NCBI RefSeq assembly: GCF_958295425.1
Contig: NC_081153.1
Location: 2,824,419 to 2,888,418, forward strand
Direction: 5' to 3'
DNA: 64,000 nucleotides
Origin: Solea solea
Lineage: Eukaryota; Chordata; Actinopteri; Pleuronectiformes; Soleidae
This document shows, piece by piece, positions 10,531 through 21,323 of this stretch (positions are counted from its first letter, which is position 1; every line of letters starts with the position of its first letter). The notes beneath the pieces were generated by a model, which saw only the letters and a list, made by a program, of their open reading frames with translations, was not told where the DNA came from and ran no database searches. The position numbers and the translations under genes are program-made.

Positions 10531-11738
10531 CTGTAGACTGTGTCAGGGACTATGTAATGAAGTAGGGACGGAGAGCCGAGCTATCGTGACTTAATTGATT
10601 GTATTTTTTTACCGCAGTAAATGTTTGTAAAGGTTTGAGGTGTCACACGGGCGCCATGTTCTAGTACACATGCGTTGGGTCGTGGACGTCTACTGTAACA
10701 TACTCAGCCTACAAAGGGGTGCCTTATCATTTTACCAATGACAAACATTTTTAAATGTACACTGTGACATGCATTTTTGATTAAAAGTGGGTGTGAAGAG
10801 CCTTTACCATCTTGTTGTACTGTCATGTAATTATCTTTGCCATTTCTGGACTGATTTATTTATATCACATATTTGAATGATGTGCATGATATACAGTATG
10901 TGTGTATATAAGAGCCATTTTAGGTGTATTTTCTGCCTCAAATCGAAGTTTTCATGATGTAGACAACACACACACATACACGTCTATGTCTTTGATTTCA
11001 CAGTTGTGATGAAACGCAGTAATTGCTGTTTCAGATTGGTGAGAGGTTTGTGATTTGCTGCACGTGCCTTGTTTCATAACAGGACCTTTTTGCTCCATCT
11101 TTGTCTTCTTCATTGCTTGAAACCCGTCCGTCACCTTGTATGCCTCACAGTTTGTTTTACAGGGGACACTACTGTCACCTAGTGGACGGGAACATGTATC
11201 TAAATAAATCACTTGACTTGTCCTAATGAGACAGTGTAATGACTTAAACCTATATTCATTGTTTAATGATAAAATCCCGTTATTTGAGCTGCGTTTTCCG
11301 TCTCTCTGAAGTGTGCCTGAGTCGCTGAGGAGTTATTTAAAAAACCCATTTAATGAAAAGTCACATTTATATTCACTGTGTATTTTTTTTCCTTGTCTGA
11401 GTGAAGATCTATGGCGGGCGACACGGTTGCTGTTGTATGTGGGAGAGATTGATAATGAAACCCTTGCATTATTCAGCTCTTGGGTGATCTGTGGACTCAG
11501 AAGAAAAAAAAAAGAAGAATTTTCATCTTCTCAGCCGAAATGTCTGCGAATGACAAGGCGCTGAATAAATTATAAATAAAACATTTGACAATTCAAACGC
11601 AAATTATGACGAAGGTGTGATATAGAGACGGTTGGTCGCTCGCACACTGAGTGAAGAGAAAATGCATTCGAAATATGTGCAATTATAATTGAATAATATT
11701 CCTCATTTGGAGAGAAAATAATCTTATTAAAACTTCTT

Positions 11739-11770
<32 letters not shown>

Positions 11771-12021
11771 TCTGCCTTTTTAACAACTGGTGTAATTTTT
11801 ATTTGTCTTCACTTCCCGTTAGAGGAATAGAGGATGAAATCAGTGAACATGGTCTTAAATCACAAGCCTTTTTCTTGTGGCAATCACTGCTAATTCATTT
11901 GTTTATTACACCAGCAGTTTTTCATCAGGGTTCTTGTTTTTAAGGAATTAGGAATTACAAAGGTGAGCTATAGTTTTGTATCTCTGAAGAAAGAAATGTC
12001 TCCAAGTGCTGCTTTTCCTCC
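10531..12021. other. Gene-free spacer between the two duplicate copies
   Basis: No recognisable gene. It contains a CT/TC microsatellite (about 11738-11766) and AT-rich sequence. If the duplication was tandem, this is the rest of the first repeat unit. Confidence 0.5.
11738..11766. repeat. (TC)n microsatellite
   Basis: About 14 consecutive TC units followed by an imperfect CTCTCTCTG stretch. Confidence 0.8.
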
Positions 12022-12151
12022 CCACTACTGGGATAAGAAGTACATGGCTGGAACGGCCCGACACGCAATGGTCCATGATCGAGATACTGAATATAATGTC
12101 ACCTTGCTGCTGGCAGAGAAGCAAGCAATCCAAATGTTTAAAGGCAGATAA
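11963..12151 (+). pseudogene. Duplicated partial sialyltransferase terminal exon
   Basis: The duplicated coding part encodes [14 protein letters not shown] through QMFKGR and the stop at 12149-12151, unchanged from the parent exon. It lacks the first 15 or so codons of that exon (VNLFGFGAN and following) and its acceptor. By chance or otherwise the frame stays open upstream to an ATG at 11963, giving a 62-codon reading frame. No AG with a good pyrimidine tract sits at the junction, so a dead duplicate is the simplest view; an alternative last exon is possible but unsupported. Confidence 0.75.
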
Positions 12152-13686
12152 TAGCGAGCCAGTATGTGCAGTGGGACGAGCACCAAAGGAACCGCAGCAG
12201 CCTTTGAATCATTGGTTTCCCTTCACCTCACGGTGGGAGAAACATTTCCCTGATTTCCGCAGACATTTATATGTCGAGTCTGTTCGTCTCTACATTCTTC
12301 ACTGACTTCACCGACTGGAAAATCAAGAATTTCCCAGACACAGGTCTTTGACAGACTGTCAAGACAAGACAAAAGCAACACTGCCACCTCTTATTACATT
12401 CAATCACATTTTTTGTACCACGCCTGAGTATAATTGCCTTCCCTTATAGGGACATTTGAGAAGAGACGGATAAATAAGTGTTAATAATGTTATGAAAAGA
12501 TGGAGGTAGATTATCTACAGTAGAAACCCCTTAAAGGGAGAAGCCGGAGACGGTACTGAAATTCTCAAAAAATGTAAAGTTAGCTCATTATGGAGATGGG
12601 AAACCTTGCAACTTAAATTCCATGTTTCCACCAACGTTTGGCTGAGTTTCATACATCACAGAAGTATTTGCTAAGTATTAGCATTGGCTTTTCCATTGTC
12701 AAACTTTGAGATCCAGACATATATTATATTTATATAAAGGGAGGAGCTCGCCACACTGGAGTGCTGGATGTCCTCCATTGTTGCCCTTTGTTTACTGTGT
12801 CTATTCTTCTTCTACACTATGCTGTATGTTGTGCTAGAATGGCGCACATGCTATTTACAAAGCCGAGGGAGCTGCACAGATACACGCAATTCATGTATCC
12901 GCCCACAAGCTGAACTTAACTTATATACTATTTGGTGAAATCAAGGGCTAAAGTACTGTAGATGGCAACATTTTAAGGGTATGTTTTTGGTAAAGGGTTG
13001 TGGTGAAGTGAGGGGGCCTTGTCCGGGGAGTAAAGCCTATGCTGACCAGAGAGGCACAGAGTCCCATTCTGAACGCACAAACCACACTTTAGACCGTACA
13101 AGGTCAGGAGGTCACTACTGACACAGAATGGAATCTATTCTCAGATTAAAACCCAGGTCCGGCAAAAAGCTTTTTCTTTTCTTATGTGGCGTCCGACGTG
13201 AGTTGTCATATGAAATGTCCCGGCCAGGACGACTAACTTTGTTCTTGAGAAAAAGAACAAACACTTTCTGTTCTCGCTGAGTGTGTTCAGGCCTTGTGGC
13301 TGTCTTTCCATCTCTGAAACTCTGTGCTCACATTGAATGGGGATTTCTCGCGATTAATTTGGTGTAGTGGGGCTGGAGTGGCTGCAGGTCCATTGTAAGG
13401 GGTCAGTTGTAGTCAAGTGTGTGGATTTAAAGTGCACCATGAACTCGCGAGAACTTCAAATTGGCACCAGTGCCGTTCATCTTTGGCAGGAGCTTTTATG
13501 CTAAAACATGGCGGTGTAAACAAACCCACTAGTTTTAGCATAAAAGAGGCTTGACAGACCCATGTCACTGAATGTAGAGCTATTTAACATGTATTTTAAC
13601 AATCTTATTTCATTTCCTGCTGCTTTAAATATGATTTTGTTATTATTAATAAGTAGTAACACAGTTTTAGGGAACAGATCATTGGC
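12022..13686 (+). repeat. Segmental duplication, copy 2
   Basis: Near-identical to 8868-10530, in the same orientation and offset by 3,154-3,156 bp. It starts abruptly inside the sialyltransferase exon and ends at GATCATTGGC, where it meets the 5'-truncated old gypsy copy. The spacing fits a tandem duplication with unit 8868-12021 whose second unit was cut at 13686. Confidence 0.95.
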
Positions 13687-14305
13687 TGGTCACCCACAAT
13701 CCTAATTTTGACTGGGTTAGTGGAAAGATAACCAGCTGGGGCCCAAAATGTGCCACAATCTGTCTGCCAAAAGCCCACAGCTCCCTTCCCACTAACCCTG
13801 ACCTCACCAACGTACCGCCATGCTACCACGATCTAGCCGAGGTGTTCAGTAAGGCAAAAGCCACCTCCTTGCCACCTCATCACCCTTATGACTGTGCCAT
13901 AGACCTGTTACCAGGCAGCACCCCTCCTAGGGGTAAGCTTTATTCACTTTCGGCCCCTGAGCATAGTGCCATGGAGGACTATGTTAGGGAGTCCCTCGTC
14001 GCCAGTCTCATCCGTCCCTCCTCCTCCCCTGCTGGAGCCGGATTCTTCTTTGTGGAGAAGGACAAGACCCTCCGGCCCTGCATAGACTACGTGGTCTCAA
14101 TGCCATAACTGTCAAGAACAGGTACCCCCTTCCCCTCATCTCCACGGCCTTTGAACTGTTGGAGGGGGCTAAGATCTTCACCAAGTTAGACCTACGCAAT
14201 GCTTACCACCTTGTCAGGATCAGAGAGGGCGACGAGTGGAAGACTGCTTTCAACACCCCAACAGGACATTATGAGTATCTGGTCATGCCTTTTGGTTTAA
14301 CTAAT
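13687..14305 (+). pseudogene. Old gypsy element (gypsy-1), left part: protease tail and RT start
   Basis: It begins mid-protease ([11 protein letters not shown] in one frame), continues through [19 protein letters not shown] and the RT N-terminal segment ([19 protein letters not shown]), and reaches [11 protein letters not shown] at the right edge, with one or more frameshifts after about 14100. The 5' LTR, gag and most of protease are gone, cut at the duplication junction. The RT continues after the inserted young element at 24300. It is a relative of gypsy-2, not a copy of it (similar protein, many differences). Confidence 0.85.
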
Positions 14306-14903
14306 TGTCATATCTAGAAAGTTGTGTTAAGTTATGTTTAGTTTTGCCTTCTATTTTTTGTCTTGTGACTTCCTGTTTTATTTTGACATCTCTCTTTCCT
14401 CTTGTTTTAGCTAACTTGCCCTTCCCCTGTAGTTTTCCCCCAGTCTGATTATCTTCCCCGCCCTGATTGTTTCCACCTGTTCCCCATTACATTGAGTTCA
14501 CATATAGCCTGTGCTTCCCTTTACCCTGTGTCAGTTCGTCTTGTCTGTCATGCCAGAGAACCCACGCCAATCCATGCCACGTCAATTGTTTGTAAGGTTT
14601 TTGCTTTTCTTAGTTGCTACTTTGTTTTGTCCCTTTTTGAGCCATCAGAGTTTTTTCCTCGTGAAGAGTGATTTTGATTTGGCACCTTGCCCAGACCTTT
14701 TGTCTCCTCCCAGTGAGTGATTATAATTTGTTACTTTTGCCTTTTGCTTATCTAGTGATTCCTCGATAGAGTGATTTTCTGTTGATACTTTTCCTCCTTT
14801 TGAGAGTGATTTTTATTTGTTACTTTGTCCAATAAATTGGAATATTTTTGGAAGTTGTCTCTGAGTCGTGCTATTGGGTTCAAGTCCTTGTTCGGTTGTG
14901 ACA
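14306..14903 (+). repeat. gypsy-2 5' LTR
   Basis: 598 bp, TGTCATATC..GTTGTGACA. It contains a TATA-like CATATAG at 14501-14507 and, 27 bp after the first T of TATA, the sequence GTCAGTTCGT (14530-14539), a candidate start of the R region. AATAAA lies at about 14829, in the order expected for an LTR promoter and polyadenylation signal. Confidence 0.93.
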
Positions 14904-14905
14904 TT

Positions 14906-14915
14906 ACGAACTGAC
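14906..14915 (+). promoter_or_regulatory. Candidate self-primed primer binding site of gypsy-2
   Basis: ACGAACTGAC lies two bases inside the 5' LTR edge. It is not the TGG-type complement of a tRNA 3' end. It is an exact reverse complement of GTCAGTTCGT at 14530-14539, where the transcript would be expected to start. Tf1/sushi-type chromoviruses are known to prime minus-strand DNA from the 5' end of their own mRNA in this way. Confidence 0.6.
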
Positions 14916-14919
14916 CAGC

Positions 14920-16932
14920 ATGAACCCAGCCGACTCAGAACAACTGACAGCGGCTGTTCGCTCCCAGAACACCCGCCTGACTCAGCAGGAGGAGCACATG
15001 GCCTCTCTGCACAGTGGTGTGAAGGGAGTGGCTAAAAGTCAGGAGGAGTTCAAAGCCTCTATAACAACCCAAGTTAACCTCCTGGCAAACCAAGTACATC
15101 AAGTCCTTGCTCATCTCACGTCTTCCTCAGACACCATGACCACGCCAACTCCGGCGGATGCTAGAGCGTCATCGATCTCAGCTCCCCATGCCACGGCTCT
15201 TCGCCTTTCCCCCCCAGAAAAGTTTTCCGGTGAGTCAGGAGGATGTCGGCCGTTTATTGTGGACTGTGATATGCATTATGAACACTCGCCCTCAGCCTTT
15301 CCTACGGAACGATCCAAGGTGGCATTCATGATCTCCCACCTCACCGGGAGGGCGAGGGCATGGGCTACGGCTGAATGGTCTCGGAATTCACTGATCTGTG
15401 GATCCCTCAAGGAGTTCAAACAGGCTCTGAGGAAGGCTTTCGATCCCCTCTCATCCGACCGAGAGAAAGCACGTGAGTTGAGCAACATCAAACAAAATAG
15501 AGACTCTGTTTGGGACTATGCTATCCGCTTTCGCACCCTAGCCACGGATAGCGGATGGAATGCCACGGCCCTGTATGATGTTTTTCTCAAGGGACTTTCA
15601 GATCAAATTCAAGACTTGTTAGTGCCCCTAGATTTGCCTTCTGATCTAGACTCAGTAATAACTCTGGCCATAAGAACAGACAACCGCTTACAGGAGCGAC
15701 AACGAAGCCGAATGGCCTCTACAGCTGGTCGTCATCAGGGTCGCGCTGCCGTCACTACACCCAGTTGGCGGAGCTCCTCACGTGCTCCATCACCCGTTAC
15801 CCCGAGGCAGTGGCCCTCCGAGGAGGTGGAGGAGCCCATGCAGTTGGGGCGAACCAAACTGTCCACAGCGGAGCGCCGTCGTCGCCTGCAGGAAGGCAGG
15901 TGCTTCTATTGCGGACAGCAAGGGCATCTGCTAGCAGCGTGTCCGGCAAAAGGCACAGGCTCATCAGTCGACAGGGGGGTACTGGGGAGACGTTTCTCCT
16001 CCACGGAATTCCCTCCTCGAGCTTTAACCCAGACTAAGGTGAGGCATCACAACACCACACTTAGTTTGGAGACTCTCATTGACTCGGGGGCTGATGAAAG
16101 TCTCATGGACTGGGATTTTGCCATGAGACTCAAGCTAAAGACAGAACAATTATCTCAGCCTATAGAGGCCAGCGCTCTCGATGGCAGTCTGATTTTTCGA
16201 GTTACACACAAGACTGAACTGCTCACAGTTATCATTGATAACCACTATGAACTTATGCAATTTCATTTATATAAATCTGCCCAGTATCCTCTCATTTTGG
16301 GTTTTCCCTGGCTGAAGAAACATAACCCACACATTGACTGGAGTACTGGGAGGGTCTTGAACTGGGCAGAAGAATGTAAAACCAAGTGTTTAAAGTCCTG
16401 TCATAATGTGAAAACTAGTGATAACATTGCCTCTGCTCATGTCACAGACTCTGAAACTCCTGACCTGACTTCAGTCCCAAGATGTTACCACGAGTTGAGC
16501 GAGGTATTTAGTAAAAAGAAGGCAACTTCCCTTCCTCCCCACAGGCCTTATGATTGCCCAATTGATTTGGTCCCAGGGTCCCCTATTCCTAAGGGTAGAC
16601 TGTACTCCATCTCTGGCCCTGAAAAGAAGGCTATGACTGAATATATTGAGTCCTCATTAAAGGCTGGTCTTATCCGCCCCTCTTCATCTCCAGCGGGGGC
16701 AGGGTTCTTTTTTGTGGAAAAGAAAGATGGGACACTTCGACCATGTATAGACTATGCACCACTTAATGACATAACTGTTAAGAATCGGTACCCTCTGCCA
16801 CTAATGTCATCAGCTTTTGATCAGCTTCAGCAGGCTAAGGTTTTCACTAAATTAGACCTCAGAAACGCCTATCATCTGGTTAGGATCAGAGAGGGGGATG
16901 AATGGAAAACAGGCTTTAACACTCCTAGTGGT
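14920..16932 (+). CDS. gypsy-2 Gag-protease-RT, part before the LINE
   Basis: 671 codons from ATG to the LINE insertion point. The N-terminal Gag includes LSPPEKFSGESGG and a capsid-like stretch. A CCHC zinc knuckle (CFYCGQQGHLLAACP) starts at residue 328. An aspartic protease with LIDSGADESLMD has its catalytic Asp near residue 388. The RT N-terminal half follows ([32 protein letters not shown]), ending at NTPSG. Gag and Pol share one frame with no visible frameshift site. After the insertion point the open frame runs a further 42 nt into LINE sequence before a stop. The frame resumes exactly at 21321. The protein packages and replicates its own RNA; it has no known host role. Confidence 0.92.
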
Positions 16933-19900
16933 TTATTTATTTATTATTTTTTTATTTTTATTTTGCACAGTTAAAAAGAAAAATATAAGATTGACAAAGA
17001 ATACAAAGTAACATACAGTGCAGGAAGAGGCAGAAAGCCTAGTGGGCTTATTTGAAGCCTCTACCTAAATAATGTTGAAATTTGACAATATTTAAAAGAA
17101 AAACACAAAATTAACATACAAAAGAATCATCTAACTATATAAAAGTGACAACAAACTAATAATCACAAATTATATATAATAACAAAAAACAAACCAATAA
17201 TAAAAACAAACAAACATTAATGTAAAAACAAAAGTATGAGTGTGTAATGTATGCGAGTGTGAATCTATGTGTGTGTCTCCATGAGGGAAATATTGGTTTA
17301 TACCCCTAAATTATTGATTTCTTTGGCATGTGTGAACCAAAAATAAGACACAGAGATATGAACAACAACACATGAAAGAAAGCAAATTACAAAACAACCG
17401 TTAAATAATCTTTTAAGTGTCTTTTGTATAATTTTGTGGAACAGTTTTTTGCCAGATGGGAATAGTCATTCCACAATTTAGTACCCCTAAATCTTATTGA
17501 AAATTGACCTCTGCAGGTAAGAAATTTCGGAAGATGAAAATCTGAGGATTGACGAGTTGAGTAGGAATGAACCTGTGAATTTGTTTTAAAATACGTCTTG
17601 AAATGCTCAGGAATATTCCCTTCACTTGACTGTATGTTATACATAAAAACACATATTTGAAAAATATTAATGTTAAAAATAGTAAGAATTTGTAGTTTTT
17701 GAAATAAAGGAGCAGATGGTGTATGTGACTCTGATCGAGTTGCAATTCTAACAAAACGTTTCTGGAGGACCAAAATTTTGTTGAGAGTACTGGAAAAAGT
17801 ACTTGCCCAAACTATATTACAATAGGAAAGATAGGGATAAATTAAACTGTAATATAGAATCTGTTGACAGTTTGTGGTGACAAGCTGACTGATCCTTCTA
17901 ATTATACCAATAGATTTATTTATTTTTCTACTAACCCAGTCAGTTTGTTCTTTCCAGCTCAAACTCTCATCAACAATGATTCCCAGGAATCTTGTAGATG
18001 ACACTTGAGGGATCTCAACAGACTCAATTGAAATTTTAGATAAATCCTTAGAATATGATTTTTTACCACTGAAAATGATAAAGTTAGATTTTTTTATATT
18101 CAAAGATAATTTGTTTAGTCTGAACCAGGTAGCGTAGGCAGTTAAACCAACATTTGCATCCTTAATCAGTGAACTGAAATTTGAATGAGAAAGAACAAGA
18201 GTTGTGTCATCTGCAAACATTATTGGAGAAAGGATATTAGAGACATTAGACAAATCATTAATGTATATAAGAAACAATAATGGTCCCAGAATGGATCCCT
18301 GCGGAACCCCACAGAGTAGTCTGGCCTTGTTAGAATAGCAACCCTTAACACAAACATACTGACTTCTGTTGGAAACATAATTTTTTAACCATTTGTGTGT
18401 AGTATCATGAAAACCGTATTTATACATCTTTTCAAGTAAAATATGATGGTTAACTGTATCAAAAGCTTTTGAAAAGTCTAGGAAAATACTACAGGTAAAT
18501 TCATTATTTTCAAGTGCAGAAGTAACTTTGTCAATCAGGTGAAGCAGAGCCATATAAGTGGAGTGTTTTTTCCGGAAACCATACTGGTGTTTGTAAAGAA
18601 TTAAATTAGAATCTAAATGAGAAAGAATCCTCTTGTAAATAATTTTTTCTAATATTTTTGAAAAACATGGCAAAATAGATATGGGTCTATAATTATTAAA
18701 ACAACAAGGATCATCAGCTTTAAACAGAGGGATCACTTTGGCAACTTTTAAATCCTCTGGTACAACACCTGTTTTCATAGACAGAGAAAATATGTGAGCA
18801 AGTGGCTGCAGTATTGACTGTTTCACCTGTTTGACAAGGAATGGAGTAATGTTGTCATGACCGGCTGAAGATATTTTTAGTTCATCAATTATGTCACTTA
18901 TTTCTTGAATATCAGGGGACTCAAAATAAGAAATAATAGGAAACTGTCTAGGGATAAAATCCAGTGGGTTACCATGGCATACAGATATTTTATTAGCTAA
19001 TTCATAACCAATATTGACAAAAAAGTCATTAAATTTTTGAGCTATATCAAATGGATTTTTAAGAGAATGTTCACCATCCAAAAAGACAGAAGGTAGCTCT
19101 GGGGCAGTTTTTTCTCTTTGCAACAGCTGATTTATCACTTTCCATGTGGTTTTGATATTGTTTGAACATCTATTAAATTTTTCACTATAATATTTCTTTT
19201 TTGCAGATCTAATGGAATGAATATATTTATTTCTATAGGATTTATAAACACAATGGCTAAGAGGAGTGAGATTTGAGAGGTATTTTCTGTATAGTTTATT
19301 CTTTTTCCTCAACAATTTCAACAAATCAGCTGTAAACCAGGGCTTATTTGAATCTTGACTGTATTTCCTGGTAGAACTTCCGATTGGGAAACATTCATCA
19401 AAGCTAAAACTAATAACTTTCATAAAATATTTGTATGCACACTCAGCATTATTTTCCTCATAAAGGTCATCCCATGAAATACTGGTAAGCTTGTCTTTAA
19501 ATTTTGAAATATTTGACTTGCTCATAATTCTTTTGTACATTGTTTTCTTGGTATGTTTAGCTCTATTTAGACTCTTGATTAAAGAGTACTGGAAAATAGG
19601 AAAATGGTCTGACAAATCTAGATACAAGACCCCAGATTTCATTCCTTCACTCAATGAGTTAGTTAAAATATTATCAATCAAGGTTGCTGAATTTTCTTTA
19701 ACTCGTGTAGATTTATGAATAAGAGGGAAAAAGTAACTAGAATACAGAATATTAAGAAAGTCACCAGTAAGGGTATCTGATTTATATTTAAAAAGATTTA
19801 TATTGAAATCTCCTAAAATGTAACAGAGTTTATCCTCATTGTTTATCAGATCAAGAGAATTTGACAAACTTTCATTGAAATCTTTGATGATTGAGTCAGG

Positions 19901-21316
19901 TGGGCGATAAATAACACCAACAACAATATTCTTTCCACCAGAGACACCAGAGAGCTCTACAAAAACGGATTCCACCTCAGCCCCATCAGACTTTAGAGAG
20001 AGATCATCCCTGATTTTAAATTCATAAACATCATTGATGAACAAAGATACTCCGCCTCTAGATCTATTCTCTCTTACACAGTGAACCGAATTGTATTTAG
20101 GTAATTTAAAAATGTCTCTAGAGTCCTCTGTAAGCCATGTTTCTGATAAAGCAATAACAGAAAAATCATGATTAAGTGTAGATAGATAATGCATGAATTT
20201 GTCATAGTTGCTGGAAAGACTTCTTATATTCAGATGAAAAGTAGAGAATATATTTGGAGGCATAGAAACACACAAGTCATTAAACTGGGTATCATTATAA
20301 TAACTACAAATTTTGGAGGCATCAAATGATGAGAAAAAATGTAGGTCTGGGTCAACATCGAAGTTGTAAGGGTCAATAGTCGAAGGATCAAAGGGCTTAA
20401 AAGTCTGGCCTTCAAAATCAGGTTTGTTGTATTCCATAGTGTGTATAAGAAATAATGTGCTGCAGATATATAATTAAATAATCAAAATAGTGTATAAAAT
20501 GTCTAATGATGGAGACTAATGAGGCAGACTAACGTGCCAGAGTCTGAGCGTTGCCTTTCCTTTGGTGTGATGGGTTTTGGGTGGGTGGATGGACAATAAG
20601 TTTGTCATATCTCAAATATGCAATGTCACCTCTCTCCCGTGCGGCCTTCATTGCTGGGAGAAGTTCTTTCCTTCTTTGCCGGATGGCTTCAGGGAAATCC
20701 TCGTTTATGAAGATGCCGGAGCCCTTCAAGTTTTTAGCTTTATCCAGAACAGCAAGTTTATCCTTCAGCCGTAGAAATCTGACCACAATGGGTCGTGGCT
20801 TTTCTGACAATGCCATTGGCTTCCCAGTCCTGTGAGCCCAATCCAGCTCTATTTTCAAGTGATCCAGTTGTAGTTTTTCACTGAGTAGTTTTCTCACTTT
20901 TTCTTCAGATTCAGACACCTTTTCGTTCCCAGACTCTTTAATGCCATTTACAACAACATTTTGGCGTCTTGACTGGCCCTCCAGATATTCTGTCTTGTCA
21001 GAGATTGAAATCATGCTTTTACAAATTTTGTCCAAGTCAGTCCTGGTTTCCATACAGTTCCTGGACCAAGGTTTGCATGAGATTTTAAAATCATCAAAAT
21101 CCTTTTGAGTCATTTCCAGACTCACCTTGAGATCATAGACTTGCTTTGACAGATCATCAGTCCTCCTGTTTGAAGAGTCAACTATGATCTGCACACAAGT
21201 TTTGAAGCTTTTTTCCTGTTGTTCAAGCAAAGTCCTGTAAAAGTCTTTTTGTTGGTCCAGCAATTCACGCACTTGAGCCATGGTGACATATTCCTCAGTG
21301 GTGTGGTTTGAAGCTT
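16933..21316 (-). mobile_element. Nearly full-length two-ORF LINE inserted in gypsy-2
   Basis: A 4.4-kb minus-strand non-LTR retrotransposon with ORF1, a short spacer and ORF2, ending in an A-rich AAATAAA tail (16933-16975 on the plus strand reads as TTTATTTATT). The 4-nt string TGGT flanks it (16929-16932, 21317-21320); this is a short duplication, but removing the LINE and one copy restores the gypsy frame exactly. The protein type (apurinic-like endonuclease, RT, no RNase H seen) places it in the broad CR1/Jockey superfamily; the clade is not resolved. Both ORFs are open, so the copy looks young. The 5' end stops at or within ORF1. Confidence 0.9.
17387..20437 (-). CDS. LINE ORF2: endonuclease and reverse transcriptase
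   Basis: 1,016 residues, uninterrupted. The N-terminal endonuclease has FHLNIRSLSSNYDKF, VIALSETWLTE, VVGVIYRPPD, YILGDFNINL and LSDHFPIF. The central RT has FNNYRPISILPCFSKILEK, FLDFSKAFDTVNHHILLEK, GVPQGSILGPLLFLIYINDL and the catalytic FADD box at 18206-18217. The C-terminal part ends at LKDYLTVVL. No RNase H domain was recognised. The length and complete motifs suggest an enzyme capable of target-primed reverse transcription. It starts 92 nt after the ORF1 stop. Confidence 0.92.
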   Translation of the reverse strand: MEYNKPDFEGQTFKPFDPSTIDPYNFDVDPDLHFFSSFDASKICSYYNDTQFNDLCVSMPPNIFSTFHLNIRSLSSNYDKFMHYLSTLNHDFSVIALSETWLTEDSRDIFKLPKYNSVHCVRENRSRGGVSLFINDVYEFKIRDDLSLKSDGAEVESVFVELSGVSGGKNIVVGVIYRPPDSIIKDFNESLSNSLDLINNEDKLCYILGDFNINLFKYKSDTLTGDFLNILYSSYFFPLIHKSTRVKENSATLIDNILTNSLSEGMKSGVLYLDLSDHFPIFQYSLIKSLNRAKHTKKTMYKRIMSKSNISKFKDKLTSISWDDLYEENNAECAYKYFMKVISFSFDECFPIGSSTRKYSQDSNKPWFTADLLKLLRKKNKLYRKYLSNLTPLSHCVYKSYRNKYIHSIRSAKKKYYSEKFNRCSNNIKTTWKVINQLLQREKTAPELPSVFLDGEHSLKNPFDIAQKFNDFFVNIGYELANKISVCHGNPLDFIPRQFPIISYFESPDIQEISDIIDELKISSAGHDNITPFLVKQVKQSILQPLAHIFSLSMKTGVVPEDLKVAKVIPLFKADDPCCFNNYRPISILPCFSKILEKIIYKRILSHLDSNLILYKHQYGFRKKHSTYMALLHLIDKVTSALENNEFTCSIFLDFSKAFDTVNHHILLEKMYKYGFHDTTHKWLKNYVSNRSQYVCVKGCYSNKARLLCGVPQGSILGPLLFLIYINDLSNVSNILSPIMFADDTTLVLSHSNFSSLIKDANVGLTAYATWFRLNKLSLNIKKSNFIIFSGKKSYSKDLSKISIESVEIPQVSSTRFLGIIVDESLSWKEQTDWVSRKINKSIGIIRRISQLVTTNCQQILYYSLIYPYLSYCNIVWASTFSSTLNKILVLQKRFVRIATRSESHTPSAPLFQKLQILTIFNINIFQICVFMYNIQSSEGNIPEHFKTYFKTNSQVHSYSTRQSSDFHLPKFLTCRGQFSIRFRGTKLWNDYSHLAKNCSTKLYKRHLKDYLTVVL

Positions 21317-21323
21317 TGGTCAT
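20529..21323 (-). CDS. LINE ORF1: coiled-coil RNA-binding-type protein, probably 5'-truncated
   Basis: 264 codons from the first ATG. The N-terminal half is heptad-like and charged ([16 protein letters not shown]), followed by a segment resembling the RRM-like and C-terminal domains of ORF1-type LINE proteins ([50 protein letters not shown]). Such proteins bind LINE RNA. The first ATG (21321-21323) lies in the gypsy target, not in the LINE; an internal Met at 21281 ([11 protein letters not shown]) would give 250 residues and is the likelier native start. Confidence 0.82.
   Translation of the reverse strand: MTKASNHTTEEYVTMAQVRELLDQQKDFYRTLLEQQEKSFKTCVQIIVDSSNRRTDDLSKQVYDLKVSLEMTQKDFDDFKISCKPWSRNCMETRTDLDKICKSMISISDKTEYLEGQSRRQNVVVNGIKESGNEKVSESEEKVRKLLSEKLQLDHLKIELDWAHRTGKPMALSEKPRPIVVRFLRLKDKLAVLDKAKNLKGSGIFINEDFPEAIRQRRKELLPAMKAARERGDIAYLRYDKLIVHPPTQNPSHQRKGNAQTLAR

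Noticed and set aside
14511..14720. 69-codon frame repeated at 23907-24116
   Set aside because: It lies wholly inside the two LTRs of gypsy-2; identity reflects the LTRs, not a gene.
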